DNA from: Pseudomonadota bacterium
Lineage (GTDB): Bacteria > Pseudomonadota > Gammaproteobacteria > Pseudomonadales > Moraxellaceae
Reading direction: 5' to 3'
DNA length: 64,000 nucleotides
NCBI GenBank assembly: GCA_021851865.1
Contig: JAJZBU010000004.1
Location: forward strand, 1-64,000
The position numbers and the translations under genes are program-made. The notes beneath the pieces are model-generated. The model worked only from the letters and a program-made list of their open reading frames with translations, searched no databases and was not told the origin of the DNA. Positions 35,036 to 44,918 of the stretch are shown here, in pieces; within the stretch, counting starts at the first letter, position 1; each line of letters begins with the position of its first letter.

Positions 35036-36027
35036 TCAAGACGTCTTCGCTCGGCGACGTCATCCACACCTTCCCGGCGCTCAGCGATGCCTTGCAGGCG
35101 CGACCTGATCTGCGTGTCGACTGGGTGGTGGAAGAAGCCTACGCCGAACTGGCGGCCCTGCACCCGGCGGTCGACCGCGTCATTCCCATCGCTTTGCGAA
35201 GCTGGCGCCGTCGTCCCTGGTCGCAGGCGTCGCGCCAGGCCTGGGCGGCTTACCGTGCCAGCCTGCGCGTCCACCCCTACGACCTCGTGCTCGACGCTCA
35301 GGGTCTGCTCAAGAGCGCTTTTCTCCTGCACGCCGCACCAGCTGGCGGAGCGCGTGTCGGCTTCGATCGCGCCAGCTTGCGTGAACCCTGGGCGAGCTGG
35401 TTTTATGATCGCGGCTATGCCGTCGACCGACAGGCGCACGCCGTCGAGCGGACGCGTAGCCTCATGGCTCAGGCTTTGGCCTATACGCAGCAGGGCCGCG
35501 GGCGCTATGGTCTGGAAATCGACCCCGATCCGCACTGGCAGGGAGCGGTGTGGTTGCTGCATGGCAGCAGCTGGCCGACCAAACTCTGGTCGCTCGCCGC
35601 CTGGCGGCAGCTGGCGCAGGCCCTGCAGGAGCAAGGACAGACGCTGGTGTTGCCCTATGGTCAGGCCGATGAGGAGGCGCGAGCCCGGCACATCGCCGCC
35701 GATCAACCGGGAGTGCGCCTCTGGCCGGCCAGCGGTGTCGGTGCTCTGGCGGCGGCGTTGGCGGGGGCGCGTGCCGTGGTCGGCGTCGATACCGGTCTCA
35801 GCCATCTGGCAGCGGCTCTCGATCGCCCGGTGCTCGCTCTTTTTGGGCCGACCGCTATCGAGCGCACCGGCCTCTATGGGGCCCACGTCGTGCACGTGCA
35901 GGCGCAACTGCCTTGTCAGCCCTGCCGGCAGGAGCGTTGCCGCATTCAGCCGCAAGCCAGCACCGCACCGTGCATGGCCGCCCTCAGCGTGGCGCAGGTG
36001 CAATCGGCCTTACAGGATCTGCTATGA
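35020..36027 (+). CDS. waaC: ADP-heptose:LPS heptosyltransferase I
   Basis: The 335-residue GT9 enzyme adds the first heptose to Kdo. It begins MRLLLIKTSSLGDVIHTFPA, the WaaC pattern that distinguishes it from WaaF, and has LHGSSWPTKLWS and GVDTGLSHLAAALDRPVLALFGPT near the donor site. It overlaps waaF upstream and the GT2 gene downstream. Cysteines near the C-terminus (PCQPCRQERC) are common in this family. Confidence 0.95.
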   Translation: MRLLLIKTSSLGDVIHTFPALSDALQARPDLRVDWVVEEAYAELAALHPAVDRVIPIALRSWRRRPWSQASRQAWAAYRASLRVHPYDLVLDAQGLLKSAFLLHAAPAGGARVGFDRASLREPWASWFYDRGYAVDRQAHAVERTRSLMAQALAYTQQGRGRYGLEIDPDPHWQGAVWLLHGSSWPTKLWSLAAWRQLAQALQEQGQTLVLPYGQADEEARARHIAADQPGVRLWPASGVGALAAALAGARAVVGVDTGLSHLAAALDRPVLALFGPTAIERTGLYGAHVVHVQAQLPCQPCRQERCRIQPQASTAPCMAALSVAQVQSALQDLL

Positions 36028-36806
36028 AGCAAGCGCTCAGCGCCGTCGTCATCACCCTCAATGAGGCCGCGCGCATCGAGGCCTGTCTGCGCGCCCTGGC
36101 CTTCTGCGACGAGATCGTCGTCGTCGATTCCGGCAGTCAGGATGACACTTGCGCCCGCGCTACGGCGCTGGGGGCGCGCGTTGTGCAGCAGGCCTGGCTG
36201 GGTTTTGGGCCCCAGAAACAGTTCGCCGTCGAGCAGGCTTGCCACGACTGGGTGCTCTGCGTCGATGCTGACGAACAGGTGAGTCCGGCTCTGGCGCAGG
36301 CCATCGTCGCGGCGCTGCAGGCGCCACAGGCGCAGGCCTATCGCTTCGCCCGCTGCAACCGGTTTCTCGGGCGTTGGCTGCGCCACGGCGAAGGCTATCC
36401 GGACTGGAGTCTGCGTCTGTTCGATCGTCGACATGGGCGCTGGAGCAGCGACAGCGTTCACGAAAAAGTCGAAGTGCAGGGGCGAGTCGAGACACTGACC
36501 GGAGATCTTCTGCACGAATCGCAGGAGAGCATCGCGCGTTATCTGCAGAAGCAGAACCGCTACACCGACCTGCAGGCGACGGCACTACACGCGCGCCGGC
36601 GCCGCTTCTCGGCCGCCAAGATGATCTTCAGTCCGCTCTTCCGCTTCTTTCGCTTCTACGTCCTGCGTTCCGGCTGGCGCGATGGCTGGGCGGGTTTCAT
36701 TCACATCCTCATCGGCTGCCAGAACAGCTTTTTCAAATACGCCAAACTCTATGAGGTGGAACGGATGGCGGCTGACGCCGAGCGCCCACCGACTCAGAAG
36801 AGCTGA
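36024..36806 (+). CDS. GT2-family glycosyltransferase, WaaE/KdtX-like LPS core transferase
   Basis: The 260-residue GT-A protein opens with LSAVVITLNEAARIEACLRA and has the D-x-D type motif VDADEQVSP, then SDSVHEKVEV and LLHESQESIARYLQKQNRYT, typical of the WaaE/KdtX branch that adds a beta-1,4 glucose or similar to the core heptose. Its start overlaps waaC. Its last 13 bases overlap the 3' end of the convergent ponA gene. Confidence 0.86.
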   Translation: MKQALSAVVITLNEAARIEACLRALAFCDEIVVVDSGSQDDTCARATALGARVVQQAWLGFGPQKQFAVEQACHDWVLCVDADEQVSPALAQAIVAALQAPQAQAYRFARCNRFLGRWLRHGEGYPDWSLRLFDRRHGRWSSDSVHEKVEVQGRVETLTGDLLHESQESIARYLQKQNRYTDLQATALHARRRRFSAAKMIFSPLFRFFRFYVLRSGWRDGWAGFIHILIGCQNSFFKYAKLYEVERMAADAERPPTQKS

Positions 36807-39112
36807 TCGTTGCTGGCAGCGTTCGCCGCGCCACCTGCGGCGGGGATCTTGTCGGCCGGCAGATATTCGGTATAGCCATCCGGGTCATTCGCCGTCGTCG
36901 GCTGCGCCGTGTTCTTGTTGAGCCAGACGGCATTGAGATCGGCAGGCTTGCTCCAACCGACCTGGGGCTGACCATTCAGGGCATAAGCCATGAAGCGGTT
37001 CCAGATGGGAACGGCGGCGACACCGCCGAATTCACCGCTGCCAAGGGGGCTTGGCGTGTCGTAGCCGACCCAGGTGACCGCCGCCAGGGTGGGACTGTAG
37101 CCATCGAACCAGGCGTCGCGCGCCTCATTGGTCGTACCGGTCTTGCCGGCGATGTCGCTGCGTCCTATGGCCAGGGCGCCGCGGCCGGTGCCGTGCACGA
37201 TGACGTCGCGCAAGATGGAATTGATCTCGAAGGCGATATTGGCCGGGATGACGCGCGGCGCCACGGGTGTGCCGGCGGCGCACTGCGTGCAGACGACGAC
37301 GGGGTGGGCACGGAAGAGCACTTTGCCGCGGGCGTCGCTGATGTGGTCGATGAAATAGGGGTTGATGCGATGACCGCCGTTGGCGAAGGTGGCGTAGGCG
37401 GTGAGCATCTGCAAAGGCAGGACGTCGGCCGAGCCGAGAGCGAGGGTGAGGTTGCGCGGCATCTTGTCGGCGGGCAGACCAAAGCGCCGGCAGTAGTCGA
37501 TGGCTGTCGGAATGCCGAGGTTCTGCAGGAGACGGATGGAGACGAGGTTGCGCGACAGGTAGAGGGCGCGGCGCAGGGTGATGGGGCCCATGAACTCACC
37601 GTCGTCGTTTTGCGGCTGCCACACCTGATCACCGAATTTGAAACTGAGGGGACCATCGTTGATCATGCTCGCCGGGGTATAGCCGTGGTCGAGGGCGGCG
37701 GCGTAGATGAAGGGCTTGAGTGACGAGCCGACCTGACGGCCCCCTTGCAGGACGCGATTGAAGGTGCTGGCGAAAAAGTCAAAGCCGCCGACCATGCCCT
37801 GGATGGCGCCGTCACGCGGATCGATCGCCACCAGCAGGCCCTGTACTTTTGGCAGCTCGGTGAGTTCCCAGCCATGGTCGCGATAGACGCAGCGGATGAT
37901 GTCGCCGACCTGCGCCACCTGATCGGCGCGCGTCGGCGGGTAGGTGACGTGACCGTTGGCCAAGGCGCGGCGCGCCCAGGCCAGGCCCGACCAGGGAATG
38001 ACGATGCTCTCGCCATCGCGCAGCGTCACCGCCAGGTGATCGGGCTGCACGGCGGTGACCAAGCCTGGAATCAGGCCATTGATCGTGTGGCTGCTGGCGA
38101 GATCGGCGAGGCTGGCGGCGCGCGCCTCCGGACCGCGATAGCCATGCCGATGGTCATAATCGATGAGGCCGTCGCGTACCGCCAGATTGGCGGCATTCTG
38201 CCGATTGCCGTCGACTGTGGTATAGACTTTCCAGCCCGAGGTGTAAATCGCCTCACCATAGCGTTTCACCAGGGTGTCGCGCACCAGTTCGGCGAGATAC
38301 AGTCCATTGACCTCGGACACCGTGCCGCGGTAGTTGAGGCCGATGGGCGCGTGCACGGCGTGCTCGTATTGCGCCTGGGTGATCGAGCCTAGGTAGCGCA
38401 TGCGGCCGAGAATCCAGTTGCGTCGTTCCAGGGCGCGCGGCGCATTGTCGACCGGGTTGTAGCGCGAGGGCGCTTTCGGCAAGCCGGCGATGAGCGCCAT
38501 CTGGTCGATGCTGAGATCGCGGATATTCTTGCCGAAATAGACCTGGGCGGCGGCGGCGATGCCGTAGGCGCGGTGGCCGAGAAAGATCTTGTTGACGTAG
38601 AGGGTGAGGATCTCCTGTTTGCTCAACGACTGTTCGATCTCGTGCGCGAGCAGGATCTCGGTGAATTTGCGGGCGAAGGTCCGTTCCTGGCTGAGAAAAT
38701 AGTTCTTCGCCACCTGCATGGTGATGGTCGAGCCCCCCGACTGACCCAAATGAACGCCGCCGTGCACGATCAGTTCGAGGGTGGCGCGCGCCAAGCCGCG
38801 CGGATCGATGCCGGAGTGGGTGAAGAAGTGATTGTCTTCGGCGGCGGTCACGGCTTTGATGAACATCGGCGGAATCTGGCGATAGGTCAGCGGCGTCGTG
38901 TGCTCGTCGCCGTACTCGGCGATCAGCTGGCCGTCACGGCTGAGCACCTGCAGCGGCGTCTTGAACTGGAAATGCTTGAGGCTGGCGACGTCGGGCAACT
39001 GCGGCAACAGCACGATATAGATACCGCTGGCGATGAGCAGCAGGCCACAAAATGGAAGAAGGAGAACCGTCAACCACCACGGGTATGCGCTAGACTCTTG
39101 GGACGTATTCAT
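36794..39112 (-). CDS. ponA: Penicillin-binding protein 1A, bifunctional transglycosylase/transpeptidase
   Basis: The 772-residue protein polymerises and crosslinks peptidoglycan. It has an N-terminal membrane anchor (about 12-37) and a GT51 domain with the catalytic Glu92 in AAEDNHFFTHSGIDPRG. An intermediate OB-like region follows, and then the transpeptidase domain with the acyl-serine motif SSLKPF, the SRN-type motif (LSRNLVS) and KTGTTNEARDAWFDGY. It is divergent from pilM, the order seen in Pseudomonas. The 3' end overlaps the convergent GT2 gene. Confidence 0.96.
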   Translation of the reverse strand: MNTSQESSAYPWWLTVLLLPFCGLLLIASGIYIVLLPQLPDVASLKHFQFKTPLQVLSRDGQLIAEYGDEHTTPLTYRQIPPMFIKAVTAAEDNHFFTHSGIDPRGLARATLELIVHGGVHLGQSGGSTITMQVAKNYFLSQERTFARKFTEILLAHEIEQSLSKQEILTLYVNKIFLGHRAYGIAAAAQVYFGKNIRDLSIDQMALIAGLPKAPSRYNPVDNAPRALERRNWILGRMRYLGSITQAQYEHAVHAPIGLNYRGTVSEVNGLYLAELVRDTLVKRYGEAIYTSGWKVYTTVDGNRQNAANLAVRDGLIDYDHRHGYRGPEARAASLADLASSHTINGLIPGLVTAVQPDHLAVTLRDGESIVIPWSGLAWARRALANGHVTYPPTRADQVAQVGDIIRCVYRDHGWELTELPKVQGLLVAIDPRDGAIQGMVGGFDFFASTFNRVLQGGRQVGSSLKPFIYAAALDHGYTPASMINDGPLSFKFGDQVWQPQNDDGEFMGPITLRRALYLSRNLVSIRLLQNLGIPTAIDYCRRFGLPADKMPRNLTLALGSADVLPLQMLTAYATFANGGHRINPYFIDHISDARGKVLFRAHPVVVCTQCAAGTPVAPRVIPANIAFEINSILRDVIVHGTGRGALAIGRSDIAGKTGTTNEARDAWFDGYSPTLAAVTWVGYDTPSPLGSGEFGGVAAVPIWNRFMAYALNGQPQVGWSKPADLNAVWLNKNTAQPTTANDPDGYTEYLPADKIPAAGGAANAASNDQLF

Positions 39113-39195
39113 TAGCAGTCAATGATTTAGCTCGGGTTCAGGCGGATGAGACAGAAGCCCGGGCATTATAAACGCAAAACGCTCTTGAGATCACG

Positions 39196-39224
39196 TTGCA
39201 AAGCTGCTAGGACTAGTATTTAAT
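39196..39224 (+). promoter_or_regulatory. Candidate sigma-70 promoter for pilMNOPQ
   Basis: TTGCAA and TTTAAT are separated by 17 bases in the divergent gap between ponA and pilM, 67 bases before the pilM GTG. The gap is noticeably AT-rich. The match is moderate and no activator site was identified. Confidence 0.4.
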
Positions 39225-39290
39225 GTAGTGGTGCATGATTTGATTCTAAGTCTGTATTTTCGATAGAAAAATGAGCAAGGAAGAACCAAC

Positions 39291-40349
39291 GTGCTGCCCT
39301 TCCTGAGAAAGAAAACCAATGATCAGCTGGGTCTGGACATCAGTTCGAGCTCGATCAAGATGCTGGAATTGTCGCGCCAGGGCGATCGCTTTCATGTCGA
39401 GAGCTATGCCGTCGAGCCTTTGCCGGCGCAGGCGGTGAGCGACGCCAACATCAGCGATGTCGAGGCCGTCGGTGAGGCGCTCGCGCGCCTGATCGCGCGC
39501 GCCAAGCCGAGCGTGCGGCGCGCGGCGGTGGCGATGCCGGAGTCGCTGGTATGGACGCGCACGGTCGAAATGGAGGGCTCTCTCAGTGAAGATGAGATGG
39601 AGAGCCAGATCCGTGTCGAGGCCGATCAGCTCGTCCCCTTCCCGCTCGATGAAGTGGCGCTGGACTTTGCTGTTCTCGGCCCCTCCGAGAGCAATCCCAA
39701 TCAGGTCGTCGTGCAGCTGGCCGCCTCGCGCAACGAGAACATCGAATTGCGCAAGGATGCCCTCGAGATCGGCGGTGTCACCGCCAGGACGATCGACCTC
39801 GAGTCCTATGCCATGGAGCGAGCTTTCGACCTCATGATCGACAGCATCGATGCGCGTGGCAAGGTCGTCGGTATCGTCGATATCGGCGCGGTGACGACGA
39901 ACTTTCACGTCATCGCTCAGGATCGCACCCTCTATCAGCGCTCGCAGCTCTTTGGCGGCAAGCAGCTGACCGAAGAGATTCAGCGGCGTTATGGCCTGAC
40001 GATGGAAGAGGCGGGCATGGTGAAAAAGCACGGTGGCCTGCCGGACAACTATGAACTCGAGGTCTTGCTGCCTTTCAAAGAAGCCGCTGCGCAGCAGGTG
40101 CAGCGCTGCTTGCAGCTCTTTTTCTCGTCGACGACACACGCCGATGTCGATCACCTGGTGTTGGCGGGCGGGTCGGCGTCCATCGCCGGGCTGGCGCAGT
40201 TGGTGCAGGACAAACTCGGTCGTCCGGTCAGTGTCGCCAACCCCTTCGTCAATATGTCGATCTCCAGTCGGGTCAATGCCGCGGCGTTGAGCATGGACGC
40301 CCCGGCACTCATGATCGCCTGCGGCCTGGCGTTGAGGAGTTTTGATTGA
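39291..40349 (+). CDS. pilM: Type IV pilus inner-membrane platform protein PilM
   Basis: PilM is a cytoplasmic actin-like ATP-binding protein that binds the PilN N-terminus. The 352-residue protein starts LPFLRKKTNDQLGLDISSSS and has VGIVDIGAVTTNFHVI as phosphate-2 motif and VLAGGSASIAGLAQLVQDKL as adenosine motif. It starts at a GTG with AAGGAAG upstream. It is the first gene of pilMNOPQ. Confidence 0.95.
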   Translation: MLPFLRKKTNDQLGLDISSSSIKMLELSRQGDRFHVESYAVEPLPAQAVSDANISDVEAVGEALARLIARAKPSVRRAAVAMPESLVWTRTVEMEGSLSEDEMESQIRVEADQLVPFPLDEVALDFAVLGPSESNPNQVVVQLAASRNENIELRKDALEIGGVTARTIDLESYAMERAFDLMIDSIDARGKVVGIVDIGAVTTNFHVIAQDRTLYQRSQLFGGKQLTEEIQRRYGLTMEEAGMVKKHGGLPDNYELEVLLPFKEAAAQQVQRCLQLFFSSTTHADVDHLVLAGGSASIAGLAQLVQDKLGRPVSVANPFVNMSISSRVNAAALSMDAPALMIACGLALRSFD

Positions 40350-40984
40350 TGGTCAGAATCAATCTCTTGCCGCACCGTCAGGAGCGGCGCAAAGAACAGC
40401 GGGAGACCTTCATCGCCCTGTGCGTGGCGGCGGCAGCCCTGGCGGTGGTCCTGGTCATGCTATGGAATCATGAGGTGGCGGCAGCGCTCGATCTGCAGAA
40501 CCAGCGCAATGCCTACATCGACGCTGAGACCAGCAAGCTCGACGCCAACATCAAGGCGATCGATGAGATGCACAAGCGCAAGGAGGATCTCCTGCAGCGG
40601 ATGAAGGTCATCCAGGAACTGCAGGGAAGACGGCCGGTCATCGTGCGCATCTTCGATGAGATGGTGCGCGTCATTCCCAATGGCCTCTACTTGACCAGCC
40701 TCGAGCGCCATCAGGACAATTTTCATGTCCAGGGTATCGCCGAGAACACCAATGAAGTCTCGTCCCTGATGCGCAACATCAGCGCTTCTCCCTGGTTCAA
40801 GAGTCCACAACTGCACAACGTCGTCGCCAGCAGTACCAAGGACAACGCCGGCGGCGTGCAACCGGGCGCGGATGGCTCGACGCAGCAGCGTTTCGATCTG
40901 AGCTTCAGCTTGCAGATCCCGAAGCAATCGGCGACCGATGGCGCCAATCCGCCGACCAAGTCCAAGGGAGGGGCGACGCCATGA
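40349..40984 (+). CDS. pilN: Type IV pilus assembly protein PilN
   Basis: This 211-residue bitopic inner-membrane protein carries the PilM-binding cytoplasmic motif MVRINLLPHRQERRKEQ, one transmembrane helix (about 22-40), a coiled coil and a periplasmic ferredoxin-like fold. A TTG precedes the ATG in frame, but the ATG gives the usual INLLP start. The overlap with pilM is ATGA-like. It heterodimerises with PilO. Confidence 0.94.
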   Translation: MVRINLLPHRQERRKEQRETFIALCVAAAALAVVLVMLWNHEVAAALDLQNQRNAYIDAETSKLDANIKAIDEMHKRKEDLLQRMKVIQELQGRRPVIVRIFDEMVRVIPNGLYLTSLERHQDNFHVQGIAENTNEVSSLMRNISASPWFKSPQLHNVVASSTKDNAGGVQPGADGSTQQRFDLSFSLQIPKQSATDGANPPTKSKGGATP

Positions 40985-41676
40985 AGCTGGAAGATTTGAA
41001 GCGGATCGACCTGCAAAAGCTGCAGGCCAGCTGGCGCTCTCTCGATCCGGAGAACATCGGCGCCTGGCCGCTGCCTTTTCGTGTCGGTATCTGGCTGGCC
41101 ATCGTCGCTGTCCTCCTGTTCGGCGGCTATATGGTGTTCATCACCGGCCAGATCGATGCCCTGCAGCAGGCGCGCGCCGAGGAAGTGACGAAGAAAGCCG
41201 ACTTCGAGAACAAAGCCTTCAAGGCGGCCAATCTGGCGGTCTATAAAAAGCAGCTCGCCGACATGGAGGAGTCCTTTGGCGCTCTCTTGCGGCAGTTGCC
41301 GAAAGAGACCGAAGTCCCGGGCCTGCTCGAAGACATCAGTCAGGCGGCGCTCGGCAGCGGGCTCGACGTGCAGTCGATCAACCTGCAGGCCGAGAAGATG
41401 CAGGACTTCTACGCCGAAGACCCGATCCAGATCAAGGTGCAGGGCGACTATCATGCGTTTGGCAGCTTTGTCAGCGCCATCGCCGCCTTGCCGCGCATCG
41501 TCACCTTGCATGATTTCAGCATCGCCCCGGTCAGTCACAACGCCACGGCGAGCAGTGGGTCGCCGCTGCTCGGCATGAGCATCACCGCGATGACCTATCG
41601 TTATCTCGACAAGGGCGAGCTCGACAAGCTTGACAAGAAGGGCAAGGACAAGGCCGGCAAGGGAGGCGCGAAGTAG
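40981..41676 (+). CDS. pilO: Type IV pilus assembly protein PilO
   Basis: The 231-residue partner of PilN has a short cytoplasmic part (LQASWRSLDPENIGAWPLP), one membrane helix (about 36-55), a coiled coil and a periplasmic domain with LLRQLPKETEVPGLLEDIS, the conserved PilO segment. The C-terminus is Lys-rich (GELDKLDKKGKDKAGK). It starts within the pilN stop. Confidence 0.94.
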   Translation: MKLEDLKRIDLQKLQASWRSLDPENIGAWPLPFRVGIWLAIVAVLLFGGYMVFITGQIDALQQARAEEVTKKADFENKAFKAANLAVYKKQLADMEESFGALLRQLPKETEVPGLLEDISQAALGSGLDVQSINLQAEKMQDFYAEDPIQIKVQGDYHAFGSFVSAIAALPRIVTLHDFSIAPVSHNATASSGSPLLGMSITAMTYRYLDKGELDKLDKKGKDKAGKGGAK

Positions 41677-41677
41677 T

Positions 41678-42217
41678 ATGCGCAGATCATATCGAGTCCC
41701 GGTCATCGTCCTGGCCATTCTAGGCCTGTCGGCCTGTGGCCAGTCGAGCATGGACGAGCTCAAGGGCGAGTTGACCGCCATCACCATGAAGCCGCGCGGC
41801 AAGATCGCACCCCTGCCGCAGCCGGTGGTCGTGCCAACGTTCATCTACGCCGCGCATCAGCTGCGCAGTCCGTTTACGCCACCGGGAGCTGCGGTGGCGG
41901 CGAATCTGACGCTGGGCAAGAAAGTGGAGCCCGATCCGAATCGACTGCATGAGCCGCTCGAGTCCTATCCGCTCGAGTCGCTGCATATGCGTGGATCACT
42001 CGATTGGGCGAAGACGGGGCAGGTGCAGCAGGCCATCGTCGAAGACCCGAACGGCCAGGAGCATCTGGTGCGGGTGGGTAACTATATGGGTAAAAATCAG
42101 GGGCGTATCGTGGCCATCACGTCGACGCAGATCGCCTTGATCGAGATCGTGCCGGATGGGCACGGGGGTTGGGTGGAGCGGCCACGCAACCTGCTGATCA
42201 GTCCTTCGGGCCGGTGA
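41678..42217 (+). CDS. pilP: Type IV pilus assembly lipoprotein PilP
   Basis: A 179-residue lipoprotein with a signal sequence ending LGLSAC (Cys20). PilP links the PilN/PilO complex to the PilQ secretin. The C-terminal beta domain (LHMRGSLDWAKTGQVQQAIV and VRVGNYMGKNQGRIVAI) is the part that binds the PilQ N0 region. The ATG starts one base after the pilO stop (TAG-T-ATG). Confidence 0.94.
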   Translation: MRRSYRVPVIVLAILGLSACGQSSMDELKGELTAITMKPRGKIAPLPQPVVVPTFIYAAHQLRSPFTPPGAAVAANLTLGKKVEPDPNRLHEPLESYPLESLHMRGSLDWAKTGQVQQAIVEDPNGQEHLVRVGNYMGKNQGRIVAITSTQIALIEIVPDGHGGWVERPRNLLISPSGR

Positions 42218-42234
42218 CACTGGAGAATAATGCG

Positions 42235-44343
42235 ATGTCGAACATCACTGAGGAGAAGCGACCGGTGTTCCGGAGTATCTTGGCAAAACAGACGCGCTGG
42301 CTGCTGCTGGCGCTGGCCGGTTGGGCGGGAGCGGTGTCGGCGCAGCCGGTGATGCTGCAAAAGGTCGATGTGACCACCTTGCCGGGGGATGAGCTGCAGC
42401 TGCTGCTCAGCTTCGATGGCACGCCGCCGCAGGCGGAAGGCTACGCCATCGATCAGCCGGCGCGCATTTCTCTCGATCTGCCCGGGGTGCGTAGCGCCCT
42501 GGCCAGCAAATATATCAGCCTGGGTACCGGTAACGCGCAGTCGATGTCGGTGCTCGATACGCCGGCGCGCACGCGTCTGATCATCAAGATGGCGACGATG
42601 ACCGGCTACAGCGAGCGGGTGCAGGGGCATCAGCTGATCGTGCGTGTCGGTCGTGCCGAAGCGGTGGCGCGTCAGCCGGCCGCGGCGCCGGCCGAGGCGA
42701 GAAACGCGCACAGCGTCGAGAACGTCAGTTTCCATCGTGGCGACGACGGTGCTGGTCTGCTCAACCTGACCCTGTCTGACGCCAACGCCATGGTCGACGT
42801 CAAGCAGGAAGGCAATCGCATCGTCGCGCATCTGCCTAGCACCAGTCTGCCGAACAAGTTCCGCCATCGCCTCGATGTCACCGATTTTGCGACGCCGGTG
42901 CATGACGTCAACATCACCAGCGACCGCCAGGGCACGCTCATCACCGTTGAGCCGCGGGGCGAATTCGAATACCTCGCCTACCAGGCGGACAACCGCTTCA
43001 CCATCAGCGTCAAGCCACTGACCGCCGATGACAAGGCGAAAAAGAAGGCCTTCGCCTACACCGGTCAGAAGCTCTCGCTCAACTTTCAGGACATCGACGT
43101 GCGTTCGGTGCTGCAGTTGATCGCCGACTTCACCAGCCTCAATCTGGTCGCCAGCGACACGGTCACCGGCAAGATCACCCTGCGTCTGCAGAATGTTCCC
43201 TGGGATCAGGCCCTCGACCTCATCCTCAAGACCAAGGGTCTGGCCAAGCGCACCATGGGCAATGTCATGCTGGTGGCGCCGGCGGATGAGATCGCGCGGC
43301 GCGAGAAGGAGGAGCTCGACGCCAGCCAGCGCAGTGAGGCGCTCGCCCCCCTGCATACCGAGTTCCTGCAGATCAGCTATGCCAAGGCGGAGGAGCTCGC
43401 CACCTTGCTCGCCAAGGTCATCAGCAGTCGCGGCAGCGTCAGCACCGACTCGCGCACCAACACCCTGATCATCAATGACACGGCGAAAAAGATCGACGAG
43501 ATCCGTGAGATGGTGACGCGTCTCGACGTGCCGGTGCGGCAGGTGATGATCGAGGCGCGCGTCGTCCTCGCCAACACCAGCACCGACAAGGAGATGGGGG
43601 TCAGCTGGGGTATCGACGGCAGCCAGGTGAATGGCAGCTCGGCCATGCTCTTCGGCGGTTCGAACCAGACCATGCTCGACAGCGCCACTTGGTGGTCGCA
43701 GCAGCAGGCTTCGCCGGGCGTGCCGGTGGTGCGCACCATCACCTATCCGCAGAACCTGGCAGTCGACATGAGCGCGCGGCAGACCGGCGGTTCGTCTTTC
43801 GCCCTCGGCTTCGTCAATGCGCGCGGCGATCTGCTCAACCTCGAATTGTCCGCTTTCCAGTCGGAAGGGCACGGCGACGTCGTCGCCAGCCCGCGGGTGA
43901 TGACGGCGGACAACCAGATGGCGCGCATCGCCTCTGGTCAGCAGATTCCCTATCAGCAGGCGACGTCGAGCGGTGCCACCTCGACTTCCTTCAAAAATGC
44001 TGAGCTGTCTCTTGAGGTGACGCCGACGATCACGCCGGATGGCCGTATCCAGATGAAGCTGGCGGTCAACAAGGATTCGCCGAGCACAGCGGTGAGCAAC
44101 AACCAGCTGCTCATCGACACCAACAGCATCAAGACCACCGTCCTGGTCAACGATGGCGAGACCGTCGTTCTCGGCGGCATCTATCAGACGTCGGCGACGC
44201 GCGGTGTGCTCAAGGTGCCTCTGCTCGGCGACATCCCCATCCTTGGCGCACTCTTCCGCAAGGACACGGCGATCTCCACCAAGCAAGAGTTGCTGATCTT
44301 CATCACGCCGAAGATCTATAACGATGTCGTCGCCAGCCGCTGA
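42235..44343 (+). CDS. pilQ: Type IV pilus secretin PilQ
   Basis: The 702-residue outer-membrane secretin forms the pore for the pilus. It has a signal peptide (LLLALAGWAGAVSAQ) and two AMIN domains that bind peptidoglycan (about 45-140 and 160-260). An N0/STN domain (SLNFQDIDVRSVLQLIADFT) and an N1 region follow, then the C-terminal secretin barrel with VPLLGDIPILGALFR near the end. The ATG at 42235 was chosen since the signal peptide follows it at the expected distance. The 3' end overlaps aroK by 20 bases. Confidence 0.96.
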   Translation: MSNITEEKRPVFRSILAKQTRWLLLALAGWAGAVSAQPVMLQKVDVTTLPGDELQLLLSFDGTPPQAEGYAIDQPARISLDLPGVRSALASKYISLGTGNAQSMSVLDTPARTRLIIKMATMTGYSERVQGHQLIVRVGRAEAVARQPAAAPAEARNAHSVENVSFHRGDDGAGLLNLTLSDANAMVDVKQEGNRIVAHLPSTSLPNKFRHRLDVTDFATPVHDVNITSDRQGTLITVEPRGEFEYLAYQADNRFTISVKPLTADDKAKKKAFAYTGQKLSLNFQDIDVRSVLQLIADFTSLNLVASDTVTGKITLRLQNVPWDQALDLILKTKGLAKRTMGNVMLVAPADEIARREKEELDASQRSEALAPLHTEFLQISYAKAEELATLLAKVISSRGSVSTDSRTNTLIINDTAKKIDEIREMVTRLDVPVRQVMIEARVVLANTSTDKEMGVSWGIDGSQVNGSSAMLFGGSNQTMLDSATWWSQQQASPGVPVVRTITYPQNLAVDMSARQTGGSSFALGFVNARGDLLNLELSAFQSEGHGDVVASPRVMTADNQMARIASGQQIPYQQATSSGATSTSFKNAELSLEVTPTITPDGRIQMKLAVNKDSPSTAVSNNQLLIDTNSIKTTVLVNDGETVVLGGIYQTSATRGVLKVPLLGDIPILGALFRKDTAISTKQELLIFITPKIYNDVVASR

Positions 44344-44863
44344 TCTACAGGCGAAGGTGGCGCGCGTGTTTCTTATCGGCCCGATGGGGGCCGGTAAGAG
44401 CACGGTCGGTCGGCAGTTGGCGGAAGCTCTGCACCTCGACTTCTATGACTCCGATCAGGAGATCGAGCGACGTACCGGCGCCGATATCCCGTGGATCTTC
44501 GACGTTGAGGGCGAGCAGGGTTTTCGCGATCGCGAAGAGGCGGTGATCGATCTGCTGACGCAAAAGCCGCGCCTGTTGCTGGCGACGGGCGGCGGTGCCG
44601 TGTTGCGGCCGGTGAACCGTCAGCGTCTGCACGAGCGCGGTTTCGTCATCTACCTCAAGGCGCGCGTCGAGCAGCAGCTGGAGCGCACCGCACGCGATCG
44701 TCATCGTCCCCTGCTGCGTACCGCCGACCCCGAGGCACGCCTGCGCGAGCTCATGCTGCAGCGCGAGCCCTTGTACCGCGAGACGGCGCATCTCATCATC
44801 GACACCGAGGGCGGATTGGCGCGTGACGTCACCGCCCGCATCATCAAACAGATGCGCGCTTAA
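44324..44863 (+). CDS. aroK: Shikimate kinase I
   Basis: The 179-residue NMP-kinase-fold enzyme phosphorylates shikimate, the fifth step of the chorismate pathway. Walker A is GPMGAGKST (19-27). Shikimate binding residues sit in [11 protein letters not shown] and GFRDREE, then LATGGGAV, and the lid is RDRHRPLL. It begins inside the pilQ coding sequence, as in many Pseudomonas. A short gap with a likely ribosome-binding site leads to aroB. Confidence 0.96.
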   Translation: MSSPAADLQAKVARVFLIGPMGAGKSTVGRQLAEALHLDFYDSDQEIERRTGADIPWIFDVEGEQGFRDREEAVIDLLTQKPRLLLATGGGAVLRPVNRQRLHERGFVIYLKARVEQQLERTARDRHRPLLRTADPEARLRELMLQREPLYRETAHLIIDTEGGLARDVTARIIKQMRA

Positions 44864-44918
44864 TCTAGGCAGCGATTTGGCATACAATGACCGCCTTGTC
44901 TGCGCTCGAGAGGTTCGC

